From Bacillota bacterium (GTDB lineage: Bacteria; Bacillota; Clostridia; Lachnospirales; Lachnospiraceae): 64,000 bases of DNA. The DNA lies in the NCBI GenBank assembly GCA_023443225.1, contig JAEZVF010000118.1, positions 1 through 64,000 on the forward strand, written 5' to 3'. A program made the translations under genes and the position numbers. The notes under the pieces were generated by a model that saw nothing but the letters and a program-made list of their open reading frames with translations, had not been told where the DNA came from and made no database searches. Each line of letters starts with the position of its first letter. Position 1 is the first letter of the stretch. Below, piece after piece: positions 26,868 through 34,856 of the stretch.

Positions 26868-28055
26868 ATGGAAAAATTATTTGATTTAAGTAAAGAATAT
26901 GGAATCGTGCTAGAAGGCGGTGGAGCCAAGGGAGCCTATCAGATTGGTGTCTGGAAGGCTTTTTTGGAATGTAAAGTTAAGATAAAGGCAGTATCAGGAG
27001 TGTCTGTTGGAGCATTAAACGGTGCTCTTATCTGTATGGGAAATTATGAAGAGGCGGAAGCATTATGGCGGGAGATATCTTACTCCACCGTTATGAAAGT
27101 CGACGATGAGCAAATGGACAAGCTTGTAAAACGTCAGTTAAAGGAGATTGATATAAAAGAGCTGACGAAAAATACAGCAGAAATTATTGCAGAAGGTGGA
27201 ATTGATATTACCCCACTGAAGGAACTTATTAGTGCATGGGTTGATGAAGATAAAATTAAAAATTCTGATATTGAGTTTATCATGGGTACTTTTTCTCTAA
27301 CAGAGTTAAAAGAAATCGAAATATCAGCAAGGGAAGCAGACAAAAACTATATAAAAGATTACCTCTTAGCTAGTGCATATCTTCCTGGATTTCGGAATGA
27401 AAAACTACATGGAAAGAAATACTTAGATGGTGGTATGTTTAATAATGTTCCATTGAATATGCTTATAAATCGTGGGTATAAGAACATAATAGTCGTACGT
27501 ATTTATGGAATTGGAATGGAAAAGCATGTAAAAATCCCAAAGGATGTCAATGTGATTCAAATAGCCCCGCGAGTTGATCTTGGAGGTATTCTTGAATTTG
27601 ACAATGTAAAATGCAGACGTAATATAATGATAGGTTATTTGGATGCTCTACGTGTTTTGCGTTCGCTTAAGGGAAAAGTATATTATGTTGATGCCATGCT
27701 AACCGATGAAGAGTGTTTAGAAAAATTAATACAGGTAAAAGATGTAGTTAAGATGGCTTTCCTTGAATTCTATAAACAGGATTTTACAAAAAGTCATATT
27801 TATACCCGTATATTCCTTGAAGTTGTTTGTCCAAACCTAGCTGTAAAATTGAAATTAAATAAAGATTGGACTTATCAGGAACTGTATATTTCATTGTTGG
27901 AACTATGTGCAAAGACCTTACGCATTCCAAAGTATAAAATTTATACAGAAGAAGAATTATGCGATCTGGTAAAAGAAAAATACAGCCAATTGACGTCTTT
28001 TGGAAAGCAGTATCCAATGTTTGTTCAATTAGTTTTAAAAATGATAACCCTATAA
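26868..28055 (+). CDS. Patatin-like phospholipase with unassigned C-terminal region
   Basis: 395 aa. The N-terminal patatin domain (about 10-210) has the oxyanion loop GGGAKG (17-22), the nucleophile S46 in GVSVG and the dyad Asp in DGGMFNN near 188. Patatins cleave acyl chains from phospholipids or glycerolipids; there is no signal peptide, so the protein is probably cytoplasmic or membrane-peripheral. The C-terminal ~150 residues match nothing I recognise. Its start lies 1 base after the LtaS-like stop, so the two are co-translated, suggesting joint action on membrane glycerolipid. Confidence 0.88.
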   Translation: MEKLFDLSKEYGIVLEGGGAKGAYQIGVWKAFLECKVKIKAVSGVSVGALNGALICMGNYEEAEALWREISYSTVMKVDDEQMDKLVKRQLKEIDIKELTKNTAEIIAEGGIDITPLKELISAWVDEDKIKNSDIEFIMGTFSLTELKEIEISAREADKNYIKDYLLASAYLPGFRNEKLHGKKYLDGGMFNNVPLNMLINRGYKNIIVVRIYGIGMEKHVKIPKDVNVIQIAPRVDLGGILEFDNVKCRRNIMIGYLDALRVLRSLKGKVYYVDAMLTDEECLEKLIQVKDVVKMAFLEFYKQDFTKSHIYTRIFLEVVCPNLAVKLKLNKDWTYQELYISLLELCAKTLRIPKYKIYTEEELCDLVKEKYSQLTSFGKQYPMFVQLVLKMITL

Positions 28056-28099
28056 AAATTTAGCAATCTAATTTTTTGAATTATTTAAATTTCTTGCCT

Positions 28100-28128
28100 T
28101 GACAAATGAATAAAAATTAAGTAATATG
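28100..28128 (+). promoter_or_regulatory. argF promoter
   Basis: TTGACA (28100-28105), 17-base spacer, TAATAT (28123-28128), with a start near 28135. Both ARG-box-like sites overlap it. Confidence 0.8.
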
Positions 28129-28143
28129 TATAAATAAACATAA
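28106..28143. promoter_or_regulatory. Two ARG-box-like operators (ArgR/AhrC)
   Basis: The first box is centred on TGAATAAAAATTAA (28106-28123) and fits the ArgR consensus TGAATWWWWATTCA except one position. The second, TGTATAAATAAACA (28126-28143), is weaker. The boxes are 2 bases apart, close to the paired arrangement known for ArgR, and they cover the promoter spacer, -10 and start of argF. Confidence 0.7.
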
Positions 28144-28163
28144 ACATTTGGGAGGTATACAAT

Positions 28164-29099
28164 ATGAATTTAAAAGGGCGCAGTTTCTTAACATTAAAAG
28201 ATTTTACACCAGCAGAAATTGAATATTTAATCAATTTGGCTGCAGAATTAAAAGAAAAAAAGAAACAAGGAATCACGGGAGACAGTTTAAAAGGTAAAAA
28301 CATCGCATTAATATTTGAAAAACCTTCCACTAGAACCAGATGTGCTTTTACCGTTGCCTGTATTGATGAAGGTGGTCACCCAGAATATTTAGGAAAAAAT
28401 GATATTCAATTAGGATATAAAGAAAGTGTTGAAGATACAGCAAGAGTATTAGGAAGAATGTTTGATGGAATAGAGTTCCGTGGTTTTAAGCAGGAAAATG
28501 TTGAAAAACTGGCAGAGTACAGCAAGGTACCTGTGTGGAATGGATTGACAGATATGTATCATCCAACACAGATATTGGCTGATTTCCTAACCCTAAAGGA
28601 GCAATTTGGAAAGCTGCAAGGCTTGCATTTGGTATACGTAGGGGATGGAAGAAATAACATGGCGAATAGTTTAATGATTGGATCTGGTAAACTTGGATTA
28701 CACTTTACCATACTTGCGCCGAAATCGTTATGGCCAACAGAAGCATTAGTAGATACTTGTAAGCAGTATGCAGAATCATCTGGTGGTTCAATTACTATAT
28801 CTGACCAATTAGAAGCTGTTAAAGGTGCTGATGCTATCTATACAGATGTATGGTGTTCCATGGGAGAAGAAGAACTTGCAGCTGAGCGGATTGCAATGTT
28901 AAAACCTTACCAGGTTAACCAGAAGTTAATGGATATGACTGGGAAAAGCGAAACGAAGTTTTTGCATTGTTTACCAGCTGTAAAAGGGAATGAAGTAACC
29001 GAAGATGTATTTGAAAAACATGCTGAAGTAGTGTTTGATGAAGCAGAAAACCGTATGCATACAATAAAAGCAGTTATGGTAGCTACTCTCGGAAAATAG
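28164..29099 (+). CDS. argF: Ornithine carbamoyltransferase
   Basis: Makes citrulline from ornithine and carbamoyl phosphate, in arginine synthesis (or in the reverse sense in the arginine deiminase pathway). It has 311 aa. Carbamoyl-phosphate site STRTR at 55-59, HPTQ near 134, ornithine-binding D-x-x-x-SMG region (DVWCSMGEE) and HCLPA near 270 are all present. It stands alone, without other arg or arc genes. The ARG boxes over the promoter favour the biosynthetic, arginine-repressed role. GGGAGGT precedes the ATG. Confidence 0.96.
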   Translation: MNLKGRSFLTLKDFTPAEIEYLINLAAELKEKKKQGITGDSLKGKNIALIFEKPSTRTRCAFTVACIDEGGHPEYLGKNDIQLGYKESVEDTARVLGRMFDGIEFRGFKQENVEKLAEYSKVPVWNGLTDMYHPTQILADFLTLKEQFGKLQGLHLVYVGDGRNNMANSLMIGSGKLGLHFTILAPKSLWPTEALVDTCKQYAESSGGSITISDQLEAVKGADAIYTDVWCSMGEEELAAERIAMLKPYQVNQKLMDMTGKSETKFLHCLPAVKGNEVTEDVFEKHAEVVFDEAENRMHTIKAVMVATLGK

Positions 29100-29112
29100 T
29101 TTAACTGAACGA

Positions 29113-29150
29113 AGGCTGTCGATGTGATCATTCATTGACAGCCTATTTTT
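29113..29150 (+). terminator. Terminator after argF (GGCTGT-type hairpin)
   Basis: AGGCTGTC (29113-29120) and GACAGCCT (29137-29144), followed by ATTTTTG. It belongs to the same hairpin sequence family as 9041, 44825 and 48140. Confidence 0.8.
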
Positions 29151-29383
29151 GGGCTCTACTGTAGATTGCTATGGTACAAATTATTTTAGGGCTTGTCGGG
29201 GTCATGCTGAATGTGCTATTATTTATTAGCATAAGTTAATTGCAATTGATAATGGAAAGTAATAAATATATTGAAATTTTAGTTATATTTTATAGCTTTC
29301 ATAAATCTTTAACTTGATATAAATTACAATAAATTATATGATTATAAAAAACATACGATTATTATTGAATAAAGGGAGCAGAA

Positions 29384-29453
29384 AGTGTGAAAGAAAACAC
29401 TTTCACACTGAGGTTTGCGTTCTTTGAATGAATGCAAGCACTCATTCAAAGAA
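29384..29453 (+). promoter_or_regulatory. Two tandem leader hairpins before the LiaF-like gene
   Basis: Hairpin 1: AGTGTGAAAG / CTTTCACACT (29384-29393, 29400-29409), 10 perfect pairs. Hairpin 2: TTCTTTGAATGA / TCATTCAAAGAA (29420-29431, 29442-29453), 12 perfect pairs, extendable by TGC/GCA. The second ends 2 bases before the GGAGGG ribosome site. Neither is followed by T, so mRNA stability or access of ribosomes is a likelier role than termination. The rest of 29151-29383 shows nothing I recognise. Confidence 0.6.
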
Positions 29454-29468
29454 TTTGGAGGGCAAATT

Positions 29469-30500
29469 ATGAAAAATGCAGGATCAAAATCTATATGGGG
29501 GATTCTATTTGTTCTTCTGGGGTTAGCGTTAGCAGGTAGAGCCTTTGGCATATTTGATTTTAATATATTCTTCCATGGTTGGTGGACGTTGTTTATTATC
29601 ATTCCTTGTGCATTAGGATTATCAGAAAAAGGTAATCGAACATCTTCTGTGATTGGAATGGGTATTGGTATTTTATTGCTGCTATCTGCCCAAGGAGTTT
29701 TTCATTGGTATATGTTTTGGAGAATTTTAGTTGCTTTTATTTTCATTGTGATTGGTTGCTCTATCATGTTTAGAGGTAACCGTGATCGAGGGTATAAAGA
29801 CTATAATAATCAGTATTCTAATGGTGAAAATGTAAACAATGCGAATTGGAACAGTCAGAATTATACCTATGACAATACAACTGATTATCATTATGGTGAT
29901 AACAATTGCAATAATAATAGCAATTGCAATAATGATAGCACTTGCAATAATGATAGCACTAGCAATAATGATAGCAATCGCTATAATAATAGCAATAGTT
30001 ATAATAGTAGCAATTACGATAATAATTACAATGGGAATTATGAAAGCAATAATTATAATGACAACAATTACTACAATGGCTATCGTAATAACAATGATAC
30101 TAGCAACAATACAAATTATAATTCAAATCGTAATTATAGTGGCAATTCAAATGGAAGTACGAATTACGGAAGCTATGCCAATATTACAGGCTTTTTAAGT
30201 GGACGAACTGTTCAATTTGTAGATGAAGTTTTTACTGGCGCTGTTGTAACATCTGTCTTGGGTAGTGTACAAATAGATCTTAGAAATGCAATTTTTAATG
30301 GTAATGCAGCAATCGAGACAACTTGTATCCTTGGCGGTGTAGACATCTATGTGCCTTCAAATGTGAAAGTAGTAAATAACTGTATGTCTATTTTGGCAGG
30401 TGTCGATAATAAGGTAATGAATCCTTTAAATACAAATGGTGAATTGTATACTTTATTTATCAACGGCAGCTGCATATTAGGAGGAATCGAAGTCAAATAA
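29469..30500 (+). CDS. LiaF/DUF2154-like membrane protein with Asn-rich repeat insert
   Basis: 343 aa. The N-terminal part has four hydrophobic segments (about 8-25, 31-50, 55-72 and 78-98). Then comes a low-complexity stretch (about 100-235) of Asn, Ser, Tyr, Asp and Thr, partly encoded by an 18-bp tandem repeat. The C-terminal ~105 residues resemble the LiaF-type beta domain (two GG-centred repeats, CILGGVDIYVPSNV and SCILGGIEV). LiaF-like proteins modulate cell-envelope stress responses; no LiaRS pair is nearby. The ATG at 29469 follows GGAGGG; the frame upstream of it runs through the leader hairpins. Confidence 0.8.
   Translation: MKNAGSKSIWGILFVLLGLALAGRAFGIFDFNIFFHGWWTLFIIIPCALGLSEKGNRTSSVIGMGIGILLLLSAQGVFHWYMFWRILVAFIFIVIGCSIMFRGNRDRGYKDYNNQYSNGENVNNANWNSQNYTYDNTTDYHYGDNNCNNNSNCNNDSTCNNDSTSNNDSNRYNNSNSYNSSNYDNNYNGNYESNNYNDNNYYNGYRNNNDTSNNTNYNSNRNYSGNSNGSTNYGSYANITGFLSGRTVQFVDEVFTGAVVTSVLGSVQIDLRNAIFNGNAAIETTCILGGVDIYVPSNVKVVNNCMSILAGVDNKVMNPLNTNGELYTLFINGSCILGGIEVK
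29906..30013 (+). repeat. 18-bp tandem repeat, six units, within the LiaF-like gene
   Basis: Units of 18 bases, TTGCAATAATGATAGCAC and variants, start at 29906, 29924, 29942, 29960, 29978 and 29996, each coding six residues of the N-N-D-S-x-x type. The second and third are identical. The unit keeps the reading frame, so copy number can change without breaking the protein. Confidence 0.85.
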
Positions 30501-30519
30501 TAAACAAAGAGGTAAAAGT

Positions 30520-30849
30520 ATGTATTTAGATAATGTAGTTTTATGTGCTAGTAGTTCATATGATCAAAAATATTATCTCAATGAGGATTTTAATGCGTTG
30601 CCAGAAGCTATAAAAGACGAACTGAAGATAATGTGTGTTCTCTACACAGAAGACGTTGGTGGAGTTTTAAAACTGGAATTTGATGACGATGGCACCTTAT
30701 TGTTTCAAGTAACTAGCGATGAAGGTGATTTGTTATTCGATGAAATTGGTAGTGTTTTAAAAATTAAGGAGTTGCAAGTTAAGAAGCTAGAATTATTGGA
30801 ATCCTTGGAACTATATTATAAAGTATTTTTTTTAGGTGAATCCCTATAA
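30520..30849 (+). CDS. Small acidic protein, DUF6145-like
   Basis: 109 aa, acidic, with no signal peptide or membrane segment. I believe it corresponds to a small family (DUF6145) found in Lachnospiraceae beside dusB, but this is from memory and no function is known. Visible features: YDQKYYLNEDFNALPEAIKDELK, a beta-rich GGVLKLEFDDDGTLLF segment and a helical C-terminus. It has AAAGAGG before the ATG and precedes dusB by about 50 bases on the same strand. Confidence 0.65.
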   Translation: MYLDNVVLCASSSYDQKYYLNEDFNALPEAIKDELKIMCVLYTEDVGGVLKLEFDDDGTLLFQVTSDEGDLLFDEIGSVLKIKELQVKKLELLESLELYYKVFFLGESL

Positions 30850-30903
30850 CTTGATTTCAAACTTGGACAAAGACAAAAGATTAATAGGAGTTGGGAGTTG
30901 AAT

Positions 30904-31875
30904 ATGAACCTACAGATAGGTAAAATTAAAATAGAAGGAAATTTGGTTCTAGGACCTATGGCAGGAGTTACCGACCTGCCATTTCGCATCTTGTGTAAAG
31001 AGAATGGTGCAGACTTTATTTATACAGAAATGGTTAGTGCAAAAGGCATTCAATATAATAATAAAAATACGGAAAGCTTATTATGTGTAGAAGACAAAGA
31101 ACGTCCGGTCGCTCTACAGTTATTTGGAGCTGACCCATACATTATGAGTGAAACAGCAAAACGGATTGAACACAGGAATTTTGATATCTTGGACATTAAT
31201 ATGGGGTGTCCAGTTCCTAAGGTTGTAAATAACGGAGAAGGTTCTGCATTAATGAAAGAGCCTAAACTGCTAGGGGAGATTGTAAATGCCGTGTCTAAAG
31301 CAATCCAAAAGCCTGTTACAGTAAAGATCCGTAAAGGGTTTACTGAATCAGAAGTTAACGCTGTTGAGATAGCAAAGATTGCTGAAGCAAATGGGGCAGC
31401 CGCAATTGCAGTTCATGGAAGGACAAGGGAACAGTATTATAGCGGAAGAGCAGATTGGAGTATCATAAAAGCAGTAAAAGAAACGGTTTCCATACCGGTA
31501 ATTGGCAATGGAGATATCTTTACTCCCGATGATGCAATACAACTATTAAAAGAAACAAAATGTGACGGTATCATGTTGGCACGTGGTGCCAGAGGCAACC
31601 CGTGGATATTTAGACAAATAAAAGAATATCTAAGGACTGGAGAAAGAATGGAGAGACCTTCTGCTAAAGAGGCAGTAGAAATGATGTTGCGTCATGCAAG
31701 GATGGCTATTGAATACAAAGGAGAGTACACCGGAATCCGTGAAATGAGGAAGCATGTAGCCTGGTATACAACCGGCTATCCTTTAGCAGCGAAATTACGA
31801 AACAGGGTAAATGAAATAAGTGATTACAATTCTTTAGAACAATTATTATTTGAGTACCTTGATACAAATGAATAG
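30904..31875 (+). CDS. dusB: tRNA-dihydrouridine synthase
   Basis: FMN enzyme that reduces uridine to dihydrouridine in tRNA D-loops, 323 aa. GPMAGVTDLPFR (17-28) binds FMN, the catalytic Cys is C102 in NMGCPVPK, and HGRTREQYY and GNGDIFTPDDA follow in the TIM barrel. The ATG at 30904 has GGGAG 6 bases upstream; a TTG at 30898 is too near. The DusB assignment follows the usual clostridial type; another Dus specificity cannot be excluded. Confidence 0.94.
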   Translation: MNLQIGKIKIEGNLVLGPMAGVTDLPFRILCKENGADFIYTEMVSAKGIQYNNKNTESLLCVEDKERPVALQLFGADPYIMSETAKRIEHRNFDILDINMGCPVPKVVNNGEGSALMKEPKLLGEIVNAVSKAIQKPVTVKIRKGFTESEVNAVEIAKIAEANGAAAIAVHGRTREQYYSGRADWSIIKAVKETVSIPVIGNGDIFTPDDAIQLLKETKCDGIMLARGARGNPWIFRQIKEYLRTGERMERPSAKEAVEMMLRHARMAIEYKGEYTGIREMRKHVAWYTTGYPLAAKLRNRVNEISDYNSLEQLLFEYLDTNE

Positions 31876-31974
31876 TATTACTAACAAGTTGTTGATATAA
31901 TAGAAATTGAAGATATAAAGCAAATTACAATATTTCATTAAAACATAACACAAAGACTAAAAGGAGGTATTGCA

Positions 31975-32469
31975 ATGAAAGCTTCCAGAAAGGCTATATT
32001 AGCAAGGCACAATGGGAATGGGGAGATTGGTGAACCTAAAGTATGTTTCCGCTGTGGCAGAATGTTTACCTATTTAGGGTTTGGACATTTCTATTGTCCT
32101 ATATGCAAAGAAAAGGATGCCCACGATTTTACAAAGGTAAAGGAATATATTTATGAAAATGGAGTTGCTCCGGCCTTAGAGGTTTCTGAAAATACAGGAG
32201 TTAGCTTAAAAATAATAGAGCAATACCTAAGAGAAGGAAGGTTAGAAATTCCGGAAGGTTCACCAATATTTATTAAGTGTGAGATGTGTTCTGTCGATAT
32301 CAAATCCGGCAGACTTTGTCCACCTTGCGCTACTACATTAAGTAATGCTATGAGAATTGAAATGAATTTTGATGATGAACAAATCGGTGAGATACCGAAG
32401 AAGTTGGAAGGAAAGATGCGGTACTTTGGAAGAGACAAAAATGACCAAACAAAAAAGCATTCTACTTAA
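31975..32469 (+). CDS. Zinc-ribbon/MerR-like protein resembling flagellar operon protein TIGR03826 (YvyF)
   Basis: 164 aa. It starts with a four-Cys ribbon (CFRCG ... CPICKEK), continues with a MerR-like helical segment (VSENTGVSLKIIEQYLREGRL), and has a second four-Cys group (CEMC ... CPPC). This is the layout of YvyF/TIGR03826, usually encoded in late flagellar operons. No flagellar gene is in this window, so its role here is open. AAAGGAGG precedes the ATG, and a terminator follows 20 bases after the stop. Confidence 0.7.
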   Translation: MKASRKAILARHNGNGEIGEPKVCFRCGRMFTYLGFGHFYCPICKEKDAHDFTKVKEYIYENGVAPALEVSENTGVSLKIIEQYLREGRLEIPEGSPIFIKCEMCSVDIKSGRLCPPCATTLSNAMRIEMNFDDEQIGEIPKKLEGKMRYFGRDKNDQTKKHST

Positions 32470-32488
32470 GGTCTTAATCATTTTTAAC

Positions 32489-32525
32489 AAAAATCAATTA
32501 TTTTTTTTAAAATAGTTGATTTTTT
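32489..32525 (+). terminator. Terminator overlapping the asd promoter
   Basis: AAAAATCAATTA (32489-32500) pairs with TAGTTGATTTTT (32514-32525), one G-U, with a T-rich loop and tail. The 3' arm contains the TTGATT used as the asd -35 box. Confidence 0.7.
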
Positions 32526-32544
32526 GTAATGAAGGGTATATTAT
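32516..32544 (+). promoter_or_regulatory. asd promoter
   Basis: TTGATT (32516-32521), 17-base spacer, TATTAT (32539-32544). The leader of about 110 bases is too short for a lysine riboswitch and shows none of its conserved boxes. Confidence 0.65.
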
Positions 32545-32659
32545 ATATCTACCAGAAAGACAAATGTACGCAATACACGTACAGTGGAGATTGGTAAGGA
32601 TGAAGATTAGGATATTCTTAGCCAATTGAAGTAAAAGAAGGCGTAGAAAAGAGGATAAT

Positions 32660-33742
32660 ATGAGTAAATTAAGAGTTGGTATTTTAGGTGGTACAGGAAT
32701 GGTGGGACAGCGTTTTATTGCTTTATTAGAAAACCATCCTTGGTTTGAAGTGACTGTTATTGCAGCAAGTCCTAGAAGTGCTGGAAAGACGTATGAAGAA
32801 GCTGTTGGTGATAGATGGAAGATGACTACACCTATGCCAGAAGCTGTTAAAAAAATAGTAGTGAAGAATGTTAATGATGTTAATGATGTAAGTAAAGTGG
32901 TAGACTTTGTATTTAGCGCTGTTGATATGACAAAAGACGAAATCAAGGCAATTGAAGAAGCTTATGCAAAGACAGAGACACCAGTTGTATCAAATAATAG
33001 TGCTCATAGGTGGACTCCGGATGTTCCTATGGTTGTACCAGAACTAAATCCAGAACATCTTGCGGTTATTGCAGACCAGAGGAAGCGTTTAGGCACTACA
33101 AGTGGCTTTATCGTAGTAAAACCAAACTGCTCAATACAGAGTTATACTCCTGCATTACATGCATTAAAAGAATTTGGTCCTAAGGTTGTTGTAGCAACTA
33201 CTTATCAAGCTATTTCCGGCGCTGGAAAGAACTTCAAAGATTGGCCAGAAATGGTTGATAACGTAATTCCATTTATCGGTGGAGAAGAAGAAAAAAGTGA
33301 ACAAGAGCCATTAAGAATCTGGGGCGAAGTTAAAGATGGACAGATTGTAAAAGCAACTGCTCCTCTTATTACAACACAATGTATCAGGGTACCTGTTAGC
33401 GATGGACATACAGCAGCCGTATTTGTAAGTTTTGAAAAGAAACCTACCAAAGAACAGATTCTTAAAGCTTGGGCAGAATTTAAGGGACTTCCACAGGAAC
33501 TTGATTTGCCAAGTGCACCAAAGCAATTTATTTCATATTTTGAAGAAGATAATCGTCCACAGGCAAAATTGGATAGGGATATAGAGAAAGGGATGGGTAT
33601 CTCCTTAGGTAGACTTCGTGAAGATACCGTATATGATTACAAATTCGTTGGTTTATCACATAATACAGTACGTGGCGCAGCAGGAGGTGCTGTACTAATA
33701 GCTGAATTATTAAAAGCACAAGGCTATATTGTAAGTAAATAA
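32660..33742 (+). CDS. asd: Aspartate-semialdehyde dehydrogenase
   Basis: NADPH-dependent enzyme making aspartate semialdehyde for lysine/diaminopimelate, threonine and methionine. It has 360 aa and belongs to the archaeal/fungal-like branch (opening KLRVGILGGTGMVGQRF and SNNSAHRW). NADP loop GGTGMVGQ at 10-17, catalytic C157 in KPNCSIQ, and the SDGHTAAVF segment with a conserved His. A small in-frame DNA repeat (GTTAATGAT twice) encodes VNDVND near residue 71. Monocistronic, ending at a strong terminator. Confidence 0.95.
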   Translation: MSKLRVGILGGTGMVGQRFIALLENHPWFEVTVIAASPRSAGKTYEEAVGDRWKMTTPMPEAVKKIVVKNVNDVNDVSKVVDFVFSAVDMTKDEIKAIEEAYAKTETPVVSNNSAHRWTPDVPMVVPELNPEHLAVIADQRKRLGTTSGFIVVKPNCSIQSYTPALHALKEFGPKVVVATTYQAISGAGKNFKDWPEMVDNVIPFIGGEEEKSEQEPLRIWGEVKDGQIVKATAPLITTQCIRVPVSDGHTAAVFVSFEKKPTKEQILKAWAEFKGLPQELDLPSAPKQFISYFEEDNRPQAKLDRDIEKGMGISLGRLREDTVYDYKFVGLSHNTVRGAAGGAVLIAELLKAQGYIVSK

Positions 33743-33784
33743 TAATATATCGTTTCTATAAAGAAAAATAGTTTAGCATATCAA

Positions 33785-33840
33785 AAACACCCTGACTCTT
33801 GACAGCAACAAGTTGCATTGTCAAGGGTCAGGGTGTTTTG
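33785..33840. terminator. Long bidirectional terminator between asd and a minus-strand gene
   Basis: AACACCCTGACTCTTGACA pairs with TGTCAAGGGTCAGGGTGTT (one G-U), and the apex continues GCAAC / GTTGC. A-runs on the left and T-runs on the right let it work on both strands, for asd and for the convergent gene at 33866. Confidence 0.85.
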
Positions 33841-33865
33841 TTTGACCTTATAGTTTAAAAAAGAT

Positions 33866-34585
33866 CTAAAAAAGATTGTATAAAAAGCGGATAAATTCAG
33901 CTGCATTTGATTTATATTCAGAATTAATAACAATGCCTATGAGCACCCGCTCTGATGTATTACTCGGTATGCCAATACTATCCAAATATATTCCATAGGC
34001 ACTTGTATTTGGATCTTCACTGGAAGTGGAATAGTAAAAGGAATCCGCCAAACAGCTGTATAAATCAGCGGGAAGTTGGTCTGAAAGTTTACATAAGCTT
34101 CCGTTACCTGCATATCCTTCAAAGATGGATTCTGGAGCTATTATGATATCAATTTCTTTAGCATAGATGAAAGTTGCCAACTTTTGATCGTTTCCCATTG
34201 TATATTGCGATGAGTTACCATCAGAACTGAGAATAAAAGAAGTGTCTAATCGAACTTCTTGTGTTTCTGGATTAATATCAAGGTGTTCTGCAAAGTCATT
34301 TTGTATGGTTAAGGCGGTCTGTTCATCCAATGCGTAGTTAAGAACAGCAGTATATAGTACGGTCTCTGGAGATGGAGTTAATATGGAATAGACAAAATAT
34401 ACTACTAAAGCAAGAACTGCAATTATGATAATTAACTTGGTTCGGTAATAATTATTAAAATATACGATCTTCTCTTTCGTAGTCATATTGTTTAATTTTT
34501 GTTTTTCTGTAAGTTCTTCTCGTTGTTGATAAATTTCAGCAGAATTATCCAGAGTAGTATCTTTATGGCGCTCTTCTGTAATCAC
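33866..34585 (-). CDS. Uncharacterised single-pass membrane protein
   Basis: 239 aa. An N-terminal cytoplasmic stretch of about 48 polar residues (LTEKQKLNNMTTKEKIVYFNNYYRTK), one membrane segment (about 51-71) and an extracytoplasmic domain of about 165 residues. The outer domain has mixed alpha/beta character with IIIAPESIFEGYAGNG, loosely like a solute-binding fold. I recognise no family and assign no function. The start is GTG at 34585, with AAGGGA 7 bases upstream. It is co-directional with the 612-aa protein gene but separated from it by a terminator. Confidence 0.75.
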   Translation of the reverse strand: MITEERHKDTTLDNSAEIYQQREELTEKQKLNNMTTKEKIVYFNNYYRTKLIIIIAVLALVVYFVYSILTPSPETVLYTAVLNYALDEQTALTIQNDFAEHLDINPETQEVRLDTSFILSSDGNSSQYTMGNDQKLATFIYAKEIDIIIAPESIFEGYAGNGSLCKLSDQLPADLYSCLADSFYYSTSSEDPNTSAYGIYLDSIGIPSNTSERVLIGIVINSEYKSNAAEFIRFLYNLF

Positions 34586-34731
34586 AGTTATCCCTTCTTT
34601 CGTATGAGATGATTTTATGCTATATTATATTAAATCAATTGTTATACTTTCAATTAAGCCTGAACACAGTATAGTTTAACATAATATTATAGCAAAAAAA
34701 AGAAATTAATTATAAAATCTTTGTAAAAAAT

Positions 34732-34802
34732 AAGGTTGCAGTAAACTACACTGCATCTACGTAAGGACGTTAGATGTCAAGAAGTTTACTGCAACCTTTT
34801 TT
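34732..34802. terminator. Compound hairpin terminator
   Basis: The outer stem AAGGTTGCAGTAAACT / AGTTTACTGCAACCTT has 16 perfect pairs; an inner stem CATCTACGT / ACGTTAGATG caps it. Poly-T on the minus strand (AAAAAA at 34725-34730) fits termination of the minus-strand gene that starts at 36683. T-runs on the plus side also exist. Confidence 0.8.
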
Positions 34803-34856
34803 AAAAAAAGTAGTCAACTAACTTTTAAATACTCTAAATTTTTATAATCGTAGTAA

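Noticed and set aside
29906..30013. CRISPR-like array
   Set aside because: Repeats are 18 bp, directly abutting, without spacers, and in frame with a protein; no cas genes are present in the window.
29839..30198. An open frame rich in Ile/Met inside the LiaF-like gene
   Set aside because: It is the +1 frame of the AT-rich tandem repeat; it lacks a ribosome site and its composition follows from the repeat.
32545..32659. Lysine riboswitch before asd
   Set aside because: The leader is only about 110 bases and lacks the conserved lysine-aptamer blocks.
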